59,817 bases of DNA from assembly GCF_023336905.1 (NCBI RefSeq), contig NZ_JAMBLS010000022.1, positions 1 to 59,817 on the forward strand, given 5' to 3'. Made by a program: the position numbers and the translations under genes. The stretch's first letter is position 1, and each line of letters begins with the position of its first letter. The notes below the pieces were generated by a model that worked only from the letters and a program-made list of their open reading frames with translations, did no database searches and was not told the DNA's origin. The stretch is from Bacteroides sp. ET71. Lineage in GTDB: Bacteria > Bacteroidota > Bacteroidia > Bacteroidales > Bacteroidaceae. Below are positions 26,876 through 35,913 of the stretch, piece by piece.

Positions 26876-28144
26876 ATGGAACAACTGCTGCATTACGTTT
26901 GGCGACACCGCATCTACCCGTTGCAGCCTTTGCGGACGACGGGCGGCGAGGCGCTGGAGGTCATTGACCCCGGTCTGCCCAATTGCCATGCAGGGCCCGA
27001 CTTCTTTAACGCCAAGGTGAAGATTGGCGGGACGCTGTGGGCGGGAGATGTCGAGGTGCACGACCGTGCTTCGGACTGGCTGCGCCACGGGCACGACCGC
27101 GACCGGGCTTACGACCGCGTGGTGCTGCACGTGGTGGGGGAGGCCGACTGCGACGTGTGCCGCACGGACGGTGAGCCCATCCCGCAACTGCTTTTGCCTT
27201 GTCCCGACAGTGTGCGCCGTCGTTACGACGAGTTGTGCCTGTCCGATGCTTGTCCGCCCTGCCGCCGGTTGCTGTCGGAGCTGCCGCTCCTGAAGGTGCA
27301 CAGTTGGCTGGCTTCGTTGCAGACCGAGCGCCTCCGGCAGAAGGCGCAGGCCGTCGGCGAGCGTCTGAAGCGTTGCGACAGCCGTTGGGAAGATGCTTTC
27401 TTTGTGACCCTGGCCCGCAACTTCGGTTTCGGCCTGAACAGCGATGCCTTCGAGGCGTGGGCCTTGCGCCTGCCGTTCCGTGCCGTGGACAAGCACCGCG
27501 ACAGCCTCTTCCAAGTGGAAGCCCTCTTTTTCGGCACGGCGGGGCTGCTGGACGAAACGTCCGCTGACGACTACGCCCGCTCTTTGTGCCGCGAATATGC
27601 CTATCTGAGCCGCAAGTTCAGCCTGTCCGAACCGTTGCCGCGCGAGCAATGGCGTTTCCTGCGCCTGCGTCCCGCCGGTTTCCCGCACGTGCGGCTGGCA
27701 CAGTTGGCCAGTATTTATCATCGGGAACAGAGCCTGCTCTCGCGCGTGCTGGAAGCAGAACAGCCCGATGCGGTGAGAAGCCTGTTCAACGTCCGTCTGG
27801 CAGACTATTGGACGGTGCATTACAGTTTCGGCAAGCCCTCTGCCCGCCGGACGGGCAGCCTGAGCCGGGCGACGCTGGATTTGCTGGTGCTGAACACGGT
27901 GGTTCCCTTCTTCTACGCCTATGGGCTGTATCGGGCGGACGATGCCTTGTGCGACCGGGCTTTGCGCTTCCTCGAAACGTTGCAGCCCGAAAACAACCGC
28001 ATCATTCGGAGCTGGGCCGAAGCGGGACTGGCCGTGCAGTCGGCTGCCGACTCGCAGGCCGTGCTGCAGTTGCAAAAGGAGTATTGTGACAAGCGCGACT
28101 GCCTGCGCTGCCGCTTCGGCTACGAATACCTGAAGCTGGGCTGA
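26876..28144 (+). CDS. DUF2851 family protein
   Basis: A 422-residue protein of the DUF2851 family, common in Bacteroidetes and of unknown function. The N-terminal signature LLHYVWRHRIYPLQPLRTTGGEALEVIDPG, followed by NCHAGPDFFNAKVKIGGTLWAGDVEVHDRASDW, is diagnostic and has a nuclease-like look (conserved Asp/Glu and H-x-R residues). The C-terminus ends with a cysteine pattern, YCDKRDCLRCRFGYEYLK. No signal peptide or membrane segment is seen. The ATG at 26876 follows the promoter; an upstream in-frame ATG at 26783 would precede the transcription start. It is 34 bases from the next gene. Confidence 0.85.
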   Translation: MEQLLHYVWRHRIYPLQPLRTTGGEALEVIDPGLPNCHAGPDFFNAKVKIGGTLWAGDVEVHDRASDWLRHGHDRDRAYDRVVLHVVGEADCDVCRTDGEPIPQLLLPCPDSVRRRYDELCLSDACPPCRRLLSELPLLKVHSWLASLQTERLRQKAQAVGERLKRCDSRWEDAFFVTLARNFGFGLNSDAFEAWALRLPFRAVDKHRDSLFQVEALFFGTAGLLDETSADDYARSLCREYAYLSRKFSLSEPLPREQWRFLRLRPAGFPHVRLAQLASIYHREQSLLSRVLEAEQPDAVRSLFNVRLADYWTVHYSFGKPSARRTGSLSRATLDLLVLNTVVPFFYAYGLYRADDALCDRALRFLETLQPENNRIIRSWAEAGLAVQSAADSQAVLQLQKEYCDKRDCLRCRFGYEYLKLG

Positions 28145-28178
28145 CTGCCTGCTGTCGGAAGAAACTTTTTATGAATCA

Positions 28179-29270
28179 ATGGATATGAACGAACTCTTAA
28201 GCATCGTAAGCCACTTTCATCCGCAAGGGACGGTGAGCGATATCCGCCCCTTGGGGACGGGCTTGATAAACGACACCTATCGGGTGACGACGGGCGAGCC
28301 CGACGCGCCCGACTATGTGCTGCAACGCATCAACCATCGCGTCTTCCGCGACGTGGACGGGCTGCAGCGGAACATCGAAGCCGTAACGAACCACATCCGC
28401 CGCAAGCTCGAGGCGCGTGGCGAGAAAGACGTCGACCGCAAGGTGCTGCGCTTCCTGTCCACGGACGAAGGGAAAACGTATTGGCACGACGGCACGTCCT
28501 ACTGGCGACTGTCGGTCTTCATTCCCCGCACGCGGACGCTCGACGTGGTGAGCCTTCATTCTGCCTACGCCACAGGCCAGACATTCGGCAGGTTCGAAGC
28601 TATGCTGGTCGACCTGCCCGACCCCCTCGTGGAAACCATCCCCGACTTCCACAACATGGAGCTGCGCCTCCGCCAACTGCACCAGGCCGTCGAGGCCGAC
28701 GCGGCCGGACGGGTGAAGGAGGTCGGACGATACTTGGACGAGATAGAGCAGCGCGCCGACCGGATGTGTCTGGCCGAACGCCTGCACCGCGAGGGAGCGT
28801 TGCCCAAACGCATCTGTCACTGCGACACGAAGGTGAACAACATCTTGTTCGACCAGGAGGGAGACGCGCTTTGTGTCATCGACCTGGACACGGTGATGCC
28901 GTCGTTCGTCTTCTCCGACTACGGCGACTTCCTGCGCACGGCGGCCAATACCGCTGCCGAAGACGAACGGGACCTGGACCGCGTGGACTTCAATCTGGAC
29001 ATCTTCTACTCCTTTACCCAAGGCTACCTGGACTCGGCGACTCTCTTCTTACAGCCCGTGGAAATCGAGAACCTGCCCTATGGGGTAGCCCTTTTTCCTT
29101 ACATGCAATGCGTGCGCTTCCTGACGGACTATCTCAACGGGGATACGTACTACAAGACGGACTATCCCGGGCATAACCTGGTGCGCACAGCTACCCAGTT
29201 CAGGCTGCTGGAGCGTGTGGAGGCCAACCAAGAGAAAATGCGCGCTTTTATCGACCGATATATGAAGTAA
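28179..29270 (+). CDS. NahK-like sugar kinase, aminoglycoside phosphotransferase fold
   Basis: A 363-residue cytoplasmic kinase of the APH/choline kinase fold. It closely resembles N-acetylhexosamine 1-kinase (NahK), whose relatives in gut Bacteroidetes are often labelled mucin desulfatase (MdsC). Shared segments are IVSHFHPQG, PLGTGLINDTYRVTT, YVLQRIN and the catalytic HCDTKVNNILFD (His214, Asp216, Asn221). Also shared are IDLDTVMPSFVFSDYGD for metal binding and MQCVRFLTDYLNGDTYYKTDYPGHNLVR. It probably phosphorylates GlcNAc or GalNAc at C1 and so helps use host glycans; the substrate is inference. It sits between DUF2851 and a CBM9-like protein on the same strand. Confidence 0.85.
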   Translation: MDMNELLSIVSHFHPQGTVSDIRPLGTGLINDTYRVTTGEPDAPDYVLQRINHRVFRDVDGLQRNIEAVTNHIRRKLEARGEKDVDRKVLRFLSTDEGKTYWHDGTSYWRLSVFIPRTRTLDVVSLHSAYATGQTFGRFEAMLVDLPDPLVETIPDFHNMELRLRQLHQAVEADAAGRVKEVGRYLDEIEQRADRMCLAERLHREGALPKRICHCDTKVNNILFDQEGDALCVIDLDTVMPSFVFSDYGDFLRTAANTAAEDERDLDRVDFNLDIFYSFTQGYLDSATLFLQPVEIENLPYGVALFPYMQCVRFLTDYLNGDTYYKTDYPGHNLVRTATQFRLLERVEANQEKMRAFIDRYMK

Positions 29271-29286
29271 ATTAGTTGTGAACATC

Positions 29287-29937
29287 ATGAACGAACTGAC
29301 CATCAAGAGAGTGAGCGCGGCCCATCTGCCCGTCGAGGCCATCCCCGCGCTGTTAGACCAAGAGAAGATAGATTTCCAGCCCGTAGCTACGGTCAACTGG
29401 GAGGAGTTCCCGTACCGGCCTTCCGTGCAGTTCCGCCTGGCGCACACGGATGATTCGCTGTTGCTGCACTTCCAGGTGCGCGAAGCCTCTGTCCGGGCCA
29501 CGGCGCCTGCCGACAACGGGCGGGTGTGGGAAGATTCCTGCGTGGAGTTCTTCTCCGTCCCTGCCGGCGACGGCGTGTACTATAATCTGGAGTGTAACTG
29601 TGCCGGTACACTGCTGGTGGGGGCCGGTGCTGCCCGCGAGGGACGTCAACGGGCACCGCAGGCCGTATTGGACCGCGTGCAGCGTTGGGCCAGCCTGGGG
29701 CGTGAACCTTTTGCCGAACGCATCGGCGCGTGCAATTGGGAAGTGGCGCTCATCATTCCTGCATCCACCTTCTTCTTGCACGAGCTGGGTTCATTCGCGG
29801 GGCGCGACATCCGTGCCAACTTCTATAAGTGCGGAGACTTGTTGCAGACGCCCCACTTCCTGTCGTGGAACCCCATCGACCTGCCTAAGCCCGACTTCCA
29901 TTGCCCGCAGTTCTTCGGGCTGCTGCACCTGGAGTGA
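29287..29937 (+). CDS. CBM9-like carbohydrate-binding family protein
   Basis: A 216-residue protein resembling the carbohydrate-binding module family 9-like proteins. The beta-sandwich signatures are FRLAHTDDSLLLHFQVREASVRA, VWEDSCVEFFSVPAGDGVYYNLECNCAGTLLVG and the closing FYKCGDLLQTPHFLSWNPIDLPKPDFHCPQFFG. It has no signal peptide, unlike catalytic xylanase-attached modules, so it would act in the cytoplasm. It follows the NahK-like kinase by 16 bases and is probably co-transcribed. A GTG at 29278 is an alternative start adding three residues. The gene ends directly in a 23-bp tandem repeat. Confidence 0.8.
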   Translation: MNELTIKRVSAAHLPVEAIPALLDQEKIDFQPVATVNWEEFPYRPSVQFRLAHTDDSLLLHFQVREASVRATAPADNGRVWEDSCVEFFSVPAGDGVYYNLECNCAGTLLVGAGAAREGRQRAPQAVLDRVQRWASLGREPFAERIGACNWEVALIIPASTFFLHELGSFAGRDIRANFYKCGDLLQTPHFLSWNPIDLPKPDFHCPQFFGLLHLE

Positions 29938-30023
29938 AGGGTCACCGTGACCCCTGGCGACGAGTCACCGTTACCCTTGACGAAGGGTGTCTGTGCCCCC
30001 TGACGACGGGTCACAGCGGGTAC
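29936..30023. repeat. 23-bp tandem repeat (3.8 units)
   Basis: Three full units of 23 bases (29936-29958, 29959-29981, 29982-30004) and one partial unit follow the stop codon of the CBM9-like gene without a gap. Unit 1 is GAAGGGTCACCGTGACCCCT plus GGC; each unit has GTCACCGTKACCC-type internal dyad symmetry. It differs in sequence and length from the 22-bp family. Confidence 0.8.
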
Positions 30024-30066
30024 AAAAAGAAGAGGCTATGCCACTGTCGGCATAGCCTCTTCTTTG
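30024..30066. terminator. Bidirectional terminator
   Basis: A 17-bp hairpin (AAAGAAGAGGCTATGCC against GGCATAGCCTCTTCTTT) with A-run and T-run flanks, between the convergent CBM9-like and LpxA-like genes. Confidence 0.88.
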
Positions 30067-30082
30067 GAATAATCATCTTGGC

Positions 30083-30850
30083 TTACTTCACAATGCCTTT
30101 CGAGTTCTTGATGAAGTCTACGATGTTGTGGATTTCATCGCTCATCGGAATCTGGTCTTGAATCTTCAGCACCGCGTCTTGTATGCTGAAGTTGCCTTGA
30201 TACACCAGCCGGTAAGTGTTTACAATGTGGCGCAACACACGTTCCGTCACCTGGCTCTTGTGCTGCAGCACGACAGCGTTGATACCGTGGTACTGCACCG
30301 GATTCCCGGCCATGATGACGTAAGGCGGCACGTCTTTCGAGATGCGGCAGCCAGATTGTATCAGCACCCAACTGCCGATGTGACAGTGTTGCTGCACAAT
30401 GACGTTGCTGCTCAAGATGGTGCAGTCGTCCACCTGGCTCTCGCCGGCCACCATGCTGCGGATGCCCAGCACGCAGTGGTTGCCTATCTGGACATCGTGG
30501 CACAAGTGCGTGCCGTCCATCAGGAAGTTACCGTTTCCGATGCGTGTTCCGCCTTCGGCGTATGTGGCACGTGCCACAACCACGTTCTCGCGGATGTCGT
30601 TCTCGTCACCAATAAGCAACAGGCTGTCTTCTCCCTCATAGTGGAAGTCTTGAGGCACGCTGGCCAGCACGGCTCCGTGGTGTACGGTGTTTTTCCGTCC
30701 CATGCGGGTACCGTTCAGGATGTGCGCGCCCGACATGATGATACAGTCGTCGCCGATTTCTACATCGCCTTCAATATAGGCGAAAGGTTGTACTGTTACG
30801 TTCTTGCCGAGCTTTGCGGCAGGATCAACGTATGCTAAAGGACTAATCAT
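30083..30850 (-). CDS. LpxA-like UDP-GlcNAc O-acyltransferase (paralogue)
   Basis: A left-handed beta-helix acyltransferase of 255 residues with many hexapeptide repeats (for example VEIGDDCIIMSGAHIL). It resembles LpxA, which transfers an acyl chain to UDP-GlcNAc in lipid A synthesis. The catalytic His is His118 in CHDVQIGN. Some other E. coli LpxA active-site positions differ (AGE where E. coli has AGH), and there are no lpxD, lpxC/fabZ or lpxB neighbours. It may thus be a second, diverged acyltransferase and not the housekeeping LpxA. It lies 18 bases downstream of the outer-membrane factor of the RND operon, so expression may be linked to efflux. Confidence 0.82.
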   Translation of the reverse strand: MISPLAYVDPAAKLGKNVTVQPFAYIEGDVEIGDDCIIMSGAHILNGTRMGRKNTVHHGAVLASVPQDFHYEGEDSLLLIGDENDIRENVVVARATYAEGGTRIGNGNFLMDGTHLCHDVQIGNHCVLGIRSMVAGESQVDDCTILSSNVIVQQHCHIGSWVLIQSGCRISKDVPPYVIMAGNPVQYHGINAVVLQHKSQVTERVLRHIVNTYRLVYQGNFSIQDAVLKIQDQIPMSDEIHNIVDFIKNSKGIVK

Positions 30851-30868
30851 GATATTGAAAGGTTAAAG

Positions 30869-32251
30869 TTATTCTCTTCCTCCGCCCAATGCTTGATACA
30901 GGTTGATGACGGCCTGCATCTGGTCGAACGTATCAGCTACCTCGGACAATTGGGCGCTGAGATAGCTTTGCTGGGCCGACAGCACCTCCAGGTAAGTTGA
31001 CGTGCCTAAGTTAAACAATTCCCGTGTATCTTCCGCAGCTTTGCGGGCAGAATTTACTTGCAGGGTACGCATTTCGGTTTTTTGGCTTGTATTCTGGTAC
31101 AAGGCAAGGGCGTTGCTCACCTCGTTGCCGGCATTCAGCAGAGCCGTTTGGAAACTGATTTTGGCTTGTTCCTCAAGAGCACGTGCTTGGCGCAGGCGGG
31201 CGATGTTCGTCCCCCGGTAGAACAGCGGTTGCGTCAGCGAACCGATGACCGAAGCCAGCAGCTTGCCCGGGTTGACGATGGCCGAACCGGCACTGTTGGT
31301 CCATCCGGCCGAACCACTTAGGGTTATTTGCGGATAGAAAGCGGCGCGGGCGCTGTTGGTGTTATAGTAGCATGCTGCCAGCGACATTTCTGCGGCCTGC
31401 ACGTCCGGACGATTGGAAAGAAGCTGCAGCGATATTCCGGCCGAAAATTCGGTGGGCAGTTGCTGGTCTTCCAGCACGCCACGCTCGACATGTTGTGCAG
31501 GCTGGTTCAGTATCAGGCAGAACGAGTTTTCCGTTTCTGTGATGCTCTGGCGCAGGTCGGACAGCGAGGCAACCACCTGTGCGTAAGCACTGCGGCTCTG
31601 CTCAATGGCGGCACTGGTCACGTTGCCATACTCGTTCATCGCAATCATGGTCTCCAGATTGTCTTTCAGCACATCGGCAGTTTGTTCCGTGATGCTCAGT
31701 TGGCGGTCCAGCATGAGCAATGTGTAGTAAATGTACGCCGTGTTGGCGATGAGCTGCGTCTGCACGGCCTGTTGCTGGTACTTGGCTTGTCTCAGCGACA
31801 CTTGTGCATTTCGTTTCGGATTCAGAATTTGGCCGAATAAATCGATTTGCCAGCTCGCGGTGACAGGAAGCGAGTAAGTCTGTGAAGCCTTCCCTTTGTC
31901 CCAACTGCTGATGGTGCCTTGCGGCGAAAGTGCCAGTTGCGGCAGGTAGGCCAGGCGGGCAGACATGAGCGCAGCTTGGGCTTGCTCTACATTAAGTGCG
32001 GCACTGCGCAGGTCGGCATTATTGTCCAGAGCTTGCTCTATATAGTTTTGTAACTGCGGGTCAGTAAAGACTTCCCGCCAAGGCAGGTTCCCGAAATTGC
32101 TCGTGTCCGAGGCCAGCGTGTCGTTCACCAAAGCTGTGTCACGATACAGTCCCTCGGCCATGATATCTTCCGGCCTGTCGTATGCTTTATAGATATGACA
32201 ACTGCTCAGCAGAGCCGTCGCACACATCAGGGTGATAATCTTTCCTTTCAT
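30869..32251 (-). CDS. Outer-membrane efflux lipoprotein (NodT/OprM family)
   Basis: A 460-residue TolC-type outer-membrane channel. The lipoprotein signal is clear (ATALLSSC, Cys18). Two OEP repeats of about 200 residues are visible, with the coiled-coil helices around AALNVEQAQAALMSARLAYLPQL and ARLRQARALEEQAKISFQTAL. It provides the exit duct of the tripartite pump whose inner-membrane protein and adaptor are encoded upstream on the same strand. The spacer to the pump gene is 111 bases with a 13-bp inverted repeat. It is followed by the LpxA-like gene. Confidence 0.93.
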   Translation of the reverse strand: MKGKIITLMCATALLSSCHIYKAYDRPEDIMAEGLYRDTALVNDTLASDTSNFGNLPWREVFTDPQLQNYIEQALDNNADLRSAALNVEQAQAALMSARLAYLPQLALSPQGTISSWDKGKASQTYSLPVTASWQIDLFGQILNPKRNAQVSLRQAKYQQQAVQTQLIANTAYIYYTLLMLDRQLSITEQTADVLKDNLETMIAMNEYGNVTSAAIEQSRSAYAQVVASLSDLRQSITETENSFCLILNQPAQHVERGVLEDQQLPTEFSAGISLQLLSNRPDVQAAEMSLAACYYNTNSARAAFYPQITLSGSAGWTNSAGSAIVNPGKLLASVIGSLTQPLFYRGTNIARLRQARALEEQAKISFQTALLNAGNEVSNALALYQNTSQKTEMRTLQVNSARKAAEDTRELFNLGTSTYLEVLSAQQSYLSAQLSEVADTFDQMQAVINLYQALGGGRE

Positions 32252-32284
32252 ATAATATAATTCTTTTTGATGAAGAACTTAAGG

Positions 32285-32354
32285 ATGAAGAATGAAGAGC
32301 GGAGCTTGGGCAAAGCTTTTATTGGGCTTTCCGGCAACGGTTCTTCATTCTTCA
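32285..32354. repeat. Inverted repeat between RND pump and outer-membrane factor genes
   Basis: ATGAAGAATGAAG at 32285-32297 is repeated inversely at 32342-32354 in the intra-operon spacer, forming a possible mRNA stem. GAATGAAG-type repeats are frequent in Bacteroides spacers; here it may stabilise or attenuate the transcript. Confidence 0.5.
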
Positions 32355-32362
32355 TGGAGTTA

Positions 32363-35300
32363 TTATTTGCTGTATTGTTCTATCTCAGCTTCGGCATCCG
32401 AGTTGTCTACGTCGTCCCATTCCATTGGCTTGAACTTCTCTTGCAAGTATTGGAAGGCTACGAACAAGGCCGGTACAATAAAGATTTGCAGTATCATACC
32501 GATTAACATACCACCGATGGCCGAAGTTCCCAGTGTACGGTAGCCATTGGCACCGGCACCGCTGGCGAACATCAACGGCAACAAACCGATGACCATAGCC
32601 AGTGATGTCATCAAGATAGGACGCAGACGGGCACCTGCACCAAGCACGGCGGCCCACGTGATACTCATACCCATCTTGCGGCGGTCGAGAGCGAACTCTA
32701 CGATAAGGATGGCGTTCTTGGCCAACAGGCCCATCAACATGATCAAGGCAATCTGCATGTAGATGTTGTTAGACATGGTTCCTATGATCATTTGCAAAGC
32801 AGGTATGCCTCCGATGAGGCTGGCACCGTTTACGAAGATGAAGCTACCCATCAGACCGAACGGCACGGACAGCAATACGGCCAACGGCAGGATGTAACTT
32901 TCGTACTGGGCACTCAGCAACAGGTAGACGAAGACGAAGCAAAGCAGGAATATTAATCCTGTGGTACTGCCGCTCGTCTCGGCTTCTTCACGTGCCATAC
33001 CGCCCAATTCGTAACCGAAACCGGCTGGCAGATTCTGTTCGGCTACCTCGGTAATGGCCTGCAATGCCTGACCGGAAGTATAACCTGTGGCCGGAGCTAC
33101 CATCACTTTCATGGATGTGTAAAGGTTGAAACGGTTGATTACATCCGGGCCGTACACCTTGGTCAACTTCACGAACTGGCTGACAGGTGCCATCTCGCCG
33201 TCTTCGTTGCGTACTTTGATGCTTTCCAGTGACTCCAAGTCTTTCGTTGCGTCACGTTCACCCTGAATCATGACACGATACATCTTACCGAAACTGTTGA
33301 AGTTGGACGCATACAAACCGCCGTAGTATCCCTGCATCACGCTCAGGATGCTGCTGGGGCTGATGCCGGCGCGCTTACAAGCGGCTGCGTCGATATCCAA
33401 CTGGTATTGCGGGAAGTTCGGGTTGAAGTTAGTAGCAGCCGAAGTAATCTCCGGACGTTCCTCCAAGGCAGCCATGTAATCCTGTACCACCGAATAGAAG
33501 CGGTCCAAGCTGCCGCCCGTCTTATCCTGCATGTTCAACTCAATGTCTGTGGATACTGAGTAACCCGGAATCATAGGCGGAGCGAAGAACAGAACTTGTG
33601 CTTCTTTAATAATCTTCTGTGCACGCATGAACAAGGTAGCGTAGACGATGGTAGAGTTCTGCATGGTCGAACGTTCTTCCCATGGCTTCAGTTTGATGAT
33701 GATAGAGCCGTAGCCGGGACCCTGACCGCCGATGAAGCTGTAACCCGAGATGACGGTGCGTGATGCCACAGCGGGCTCGGCAGCTACCAGGCTATCTACA
33801 CGGGCCAGAATCTTCTGGGCGCGTTCCTGCGAGGTGCCGGGAGGCAGTGTGACTGCACCCATGATAGTACCCGTGTCTTCATTGGGCACCATGCCTGTCG
33901 GGGTGATTTGCATGAATACCACCAGCAAGACGATGGAGCCTACCACCATGCCGGCGCTCAGCCAACGCTTCTGGATGAACTTCAGCACTTGTTTCTTGTA
34001 CTTGCCCAAGATGGAGTCGTAGTCTGAATTGAACGTCTGCTTGAACTTGTCTGTGGTCATGCCGGCTACGGCCAAGACGCTGATGACAATGAAGATGGGG
34101 CAGAGTATCGGGTGCTCACTGAAGCTGAACAGACCGAATATCATGCCTATGATGGCCACGACAGTGAAGAGGATGGTGAGCTTCGGCTTCATGAATTTGC
34201 CGAGGCCTTGCGCGTAGCGCTGTATCCAAATCTTGCGGGCTTCTTTGGTAGCGGTGCCGATGCGTTCTTTCAACGGTGCATTATGTCCGTCGGCATTGTG
34301 GGGCTTCAAGAAGATGGCGCACAATGCGGGACTTAGTGTCAAGGCGTTGACAGCCGAGAAGAAGATGGCGATGGCCATGGTCAGACCGAACTGCTGGTAG
34401 AACGTACCGGCCGTGCCGCCCATGAAGCTCACGGGGATGAACACGGACATCATGACCAGCGTAATGGATACCAGGGCGCCGCCCAGTTCGTGCATGGCGT
34501 CGATGGCTGCCAGACGGGCCGACTTGTAGCCTTGGTCCAGCTTGGCATGGACGCCTTCGACGACGACTATGGCGTCATCGACGACGATGGCGATGGCGAG
34601 CACCATGGCCGAGAGTGTCAGCAGGTTGATACTGAAACCGATAATCTTCAGTACGAAGAATGTGGCAATCAAGGCCACGGGAATAGCGATGGCCGGAATC
34701 AGCGTAGAGCGCATGTCCTGAAGGAAGATGTACACTACGATGAATACCAGTATGAAGGCCTCAATCAATGTCTTCACTACTTCGTGAATGGAGGCGAAGA
34801 GGAAGTCGTTGGCGCTCTGGGCGATGTTGACTCCGATGCCGGCAGGCATGTTCTTTTTCATGTCATCCAGCACCTTTTCCAAGTTTTGGATTGTTTCCGT
34901 AGCGTTGGTACCAGCCATCTGGAACACGATACAACTGACACCCTTGTGACCGTCCACGGTGGCGTCGAAGCCATAGGTGTTACGTCCCAGTTCGATGTCG
35001 GCCACGTCTTTCAGGCGCAGCAGTTCTCCGTCGGGCAGTGACTTGATGACGATGTTCTCAAATTCTTCGGTCGTTTGCAGACGTCCGCGGTAGCGGATGG
35101 TGTACTGGAAGGTCTGGTTGCTGCGTTCGCCGAACTGTCCCGGTGCGGCCTCGATGTTTTGTTCGGCCAGCACACTGCTGATGTCCGAGGGAATCAGACC
35201 GTATTGTGCCATCACGTCCGGCTTCAGCCAGATACGCATGGAGTAGTCGGCACCCATCACGAAGGCATCGCCCACGCCGGACACACGCTTGATTTCGGGG

Positions 35301-35791
35301 ATGATGTTGATGTTGGCGTAGTTCTCGATGAACTCGATGTTGTACTTGTCCTCCATGTCGTAGATGGTGAAGATCATCAGCATGGACGACTGACGCTTAC
35401 GGGTGGTCACACCGATTTGCGTTACTTCCTGTGGCAGCAGACCTTCGGCGGCGGTCACACGGTTTTGCACGTTCACCTGTGCCATGTCCGGGTCCGTACC
35501 CTGGTTGAAATAGACGGTAATGGTGGCCGAGCCGTTGTTGGAGGCGTCGGAGGTCATGTACATCATGTTTTCTACACCGTTGATTTGGTCTTCCAACGGC
35601 GAGACGACCGCGTTCAGCACGGTCTGGGCATTGGCGCCCGTATAGGTGGCGCTCACACTGATGGTAGGTGGCGCGATGTCCGGGTACTGGGTGACGGGCA
35701 ACGTGGCCAGGCCGATGAAGCCCAGGATGACCAACAGGATGGAGATTACTGTTGACAGTACCGGACGGTTTATAAATCTAGCTAAGTTCAT
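32363..35791 (-). CDS. RND efflux transporter, AcrB/HAE1 family
   Basis: The proton-driven inner-membrane pump of a tripartite multidrug efflux system. At 1142 residues it is longer than the roughly 1040-1060 of AcrB. The first membrane segment, the porter domain, and the TM4 proton-relay pair Asp405-Asp406 in AIVVDDAIVVVEG are present, as are FMGGTAGTFYQQFGLT and the late GLLAKNAILIVEFA. The extra length is an insert at about 534-608, between TM6 and TM7. It holds two additional hydrophobic stretches (LTILFTVVAIIGMIFGLFSF and ILCPIFIVISVLAVAGM). Adaptor and outer-membrane genes flank it in the same orientation. Confidence 0.95.
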   Translation of the reverse strand: MNLARFINRPVLSTVISILLVILGFIGLATLPVTQYPDIAPPTISVSATYTGANAQTVLNAVVSPLEDQINGVENMMYMTSDASNNGSATITVYFNQGTDPDMAQVNVQNRVTAAEGLLPQEVTQIGVTTRKRQSSMLMIFTIYDMEDKYNIEFIENYANINIIPEIKRVSGVGDAFVMGADYSMRIWLKPDVMAQYGLIPSDISSVLAEQNIEAAPGQFGERSNQTFQYTIRYRGRLQTTEEFENIVIKSLPDGELLRLKDVADIELGRNTYGFDATVDGHKGVSCIVFQMAGTNATETIQNLEKVLDDMKKNMPAGIGVNIAQSANDFLFASIHEVVKTLIEAFILVFIVVYIFLQDMRSTLIPAIAIPVALIATFFVLKIIGFSINLLTLSAMVLAIAIVVDDAIVVVEGVHAKLDQGYKSARLAAIDAMHELGGALVSITLVMMSVFIPVSFMGGTAGTFYQQFGLTMAIAIFFSAVNALTLSPALCAIFLKPHNADGHNAPLKERIGTATKEARKIWIQRYAQGLGKFMKPKLTILFTVVAIIGMIFGLFSFSEHPILCPIFIVISVLAVAGMTTDKFKQTFNSDYDSILGKYKKQVLKFIQKRWLSAGMVVGSIVLLVVFMQITPTGMVPNEDTGTIMGAVTLPPGTSQERAQKILARVDSLVAAEPAVASRTVISGYSFIGGQGPGYGSIIIKLKPWEERSTMQNSTIVYATLFMRAQKIIKEAQVLFFAPPMIPGYSVSTDIELNMQDKTGGSLDRFYSVVQDYMAALEERPEITSAATNFNPNFPQYQLDIDAAACKRAGISPSSILSVMQGYYGGLYASNFNSFGKMYRVMIQGERDATKDLESLESIKVRNEDGEMAPVSQFVKLTKVYGPDVINRFNLYTSMKVMVAPATGYTSGQALQAITEVAEQNLPAGFGYELGGMAREEAETSGSTTGLIFLLCFVFVYLLLSAQYESYILPLAVLLSVPFGLMGSFIFVNGASLIGGIPALQMIIGTMSNNIYMQIALIMLMGLLAKNAILIVEFALDRRKMGMSITWAAVLGAGARLRPILMTSLAMVIGLLPLMFASGAGANGYRTLGTSAIGGMLIGMILQIFIVPALFVAFQYLQEKFKPMEWDDVDNSDAEAEIEQYSK

Positions 35792-35799
35792 ACGTTACT

Positions 35800-35910
35800 T
35801 ATATTTTTTTATGGACAAGTTGGCAGTTAACAAGGCTATGGGGCGGGAATCTGTTCCCTTGCCGCCTTGTGGGCTTGTTGACTTGTCTGCTTGTTCCCTT
35901 GTCAACTTAT
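35800..35910. repeat. Intra-operon spacer with imperfect hairpin
   Basis: The gap between adaptor and pump genes carries ACAAG-rich repeats. GACAAGTTGGCAGTTAACAAGG on the left can pair imperfectly with the CTTGTTGACTTGTC region on the right, with an inner GGGCGGGAA/TTCCC-type pairing. No gene is present. Confidence 0.45.
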
Positions 35911-35913
35911 TGT

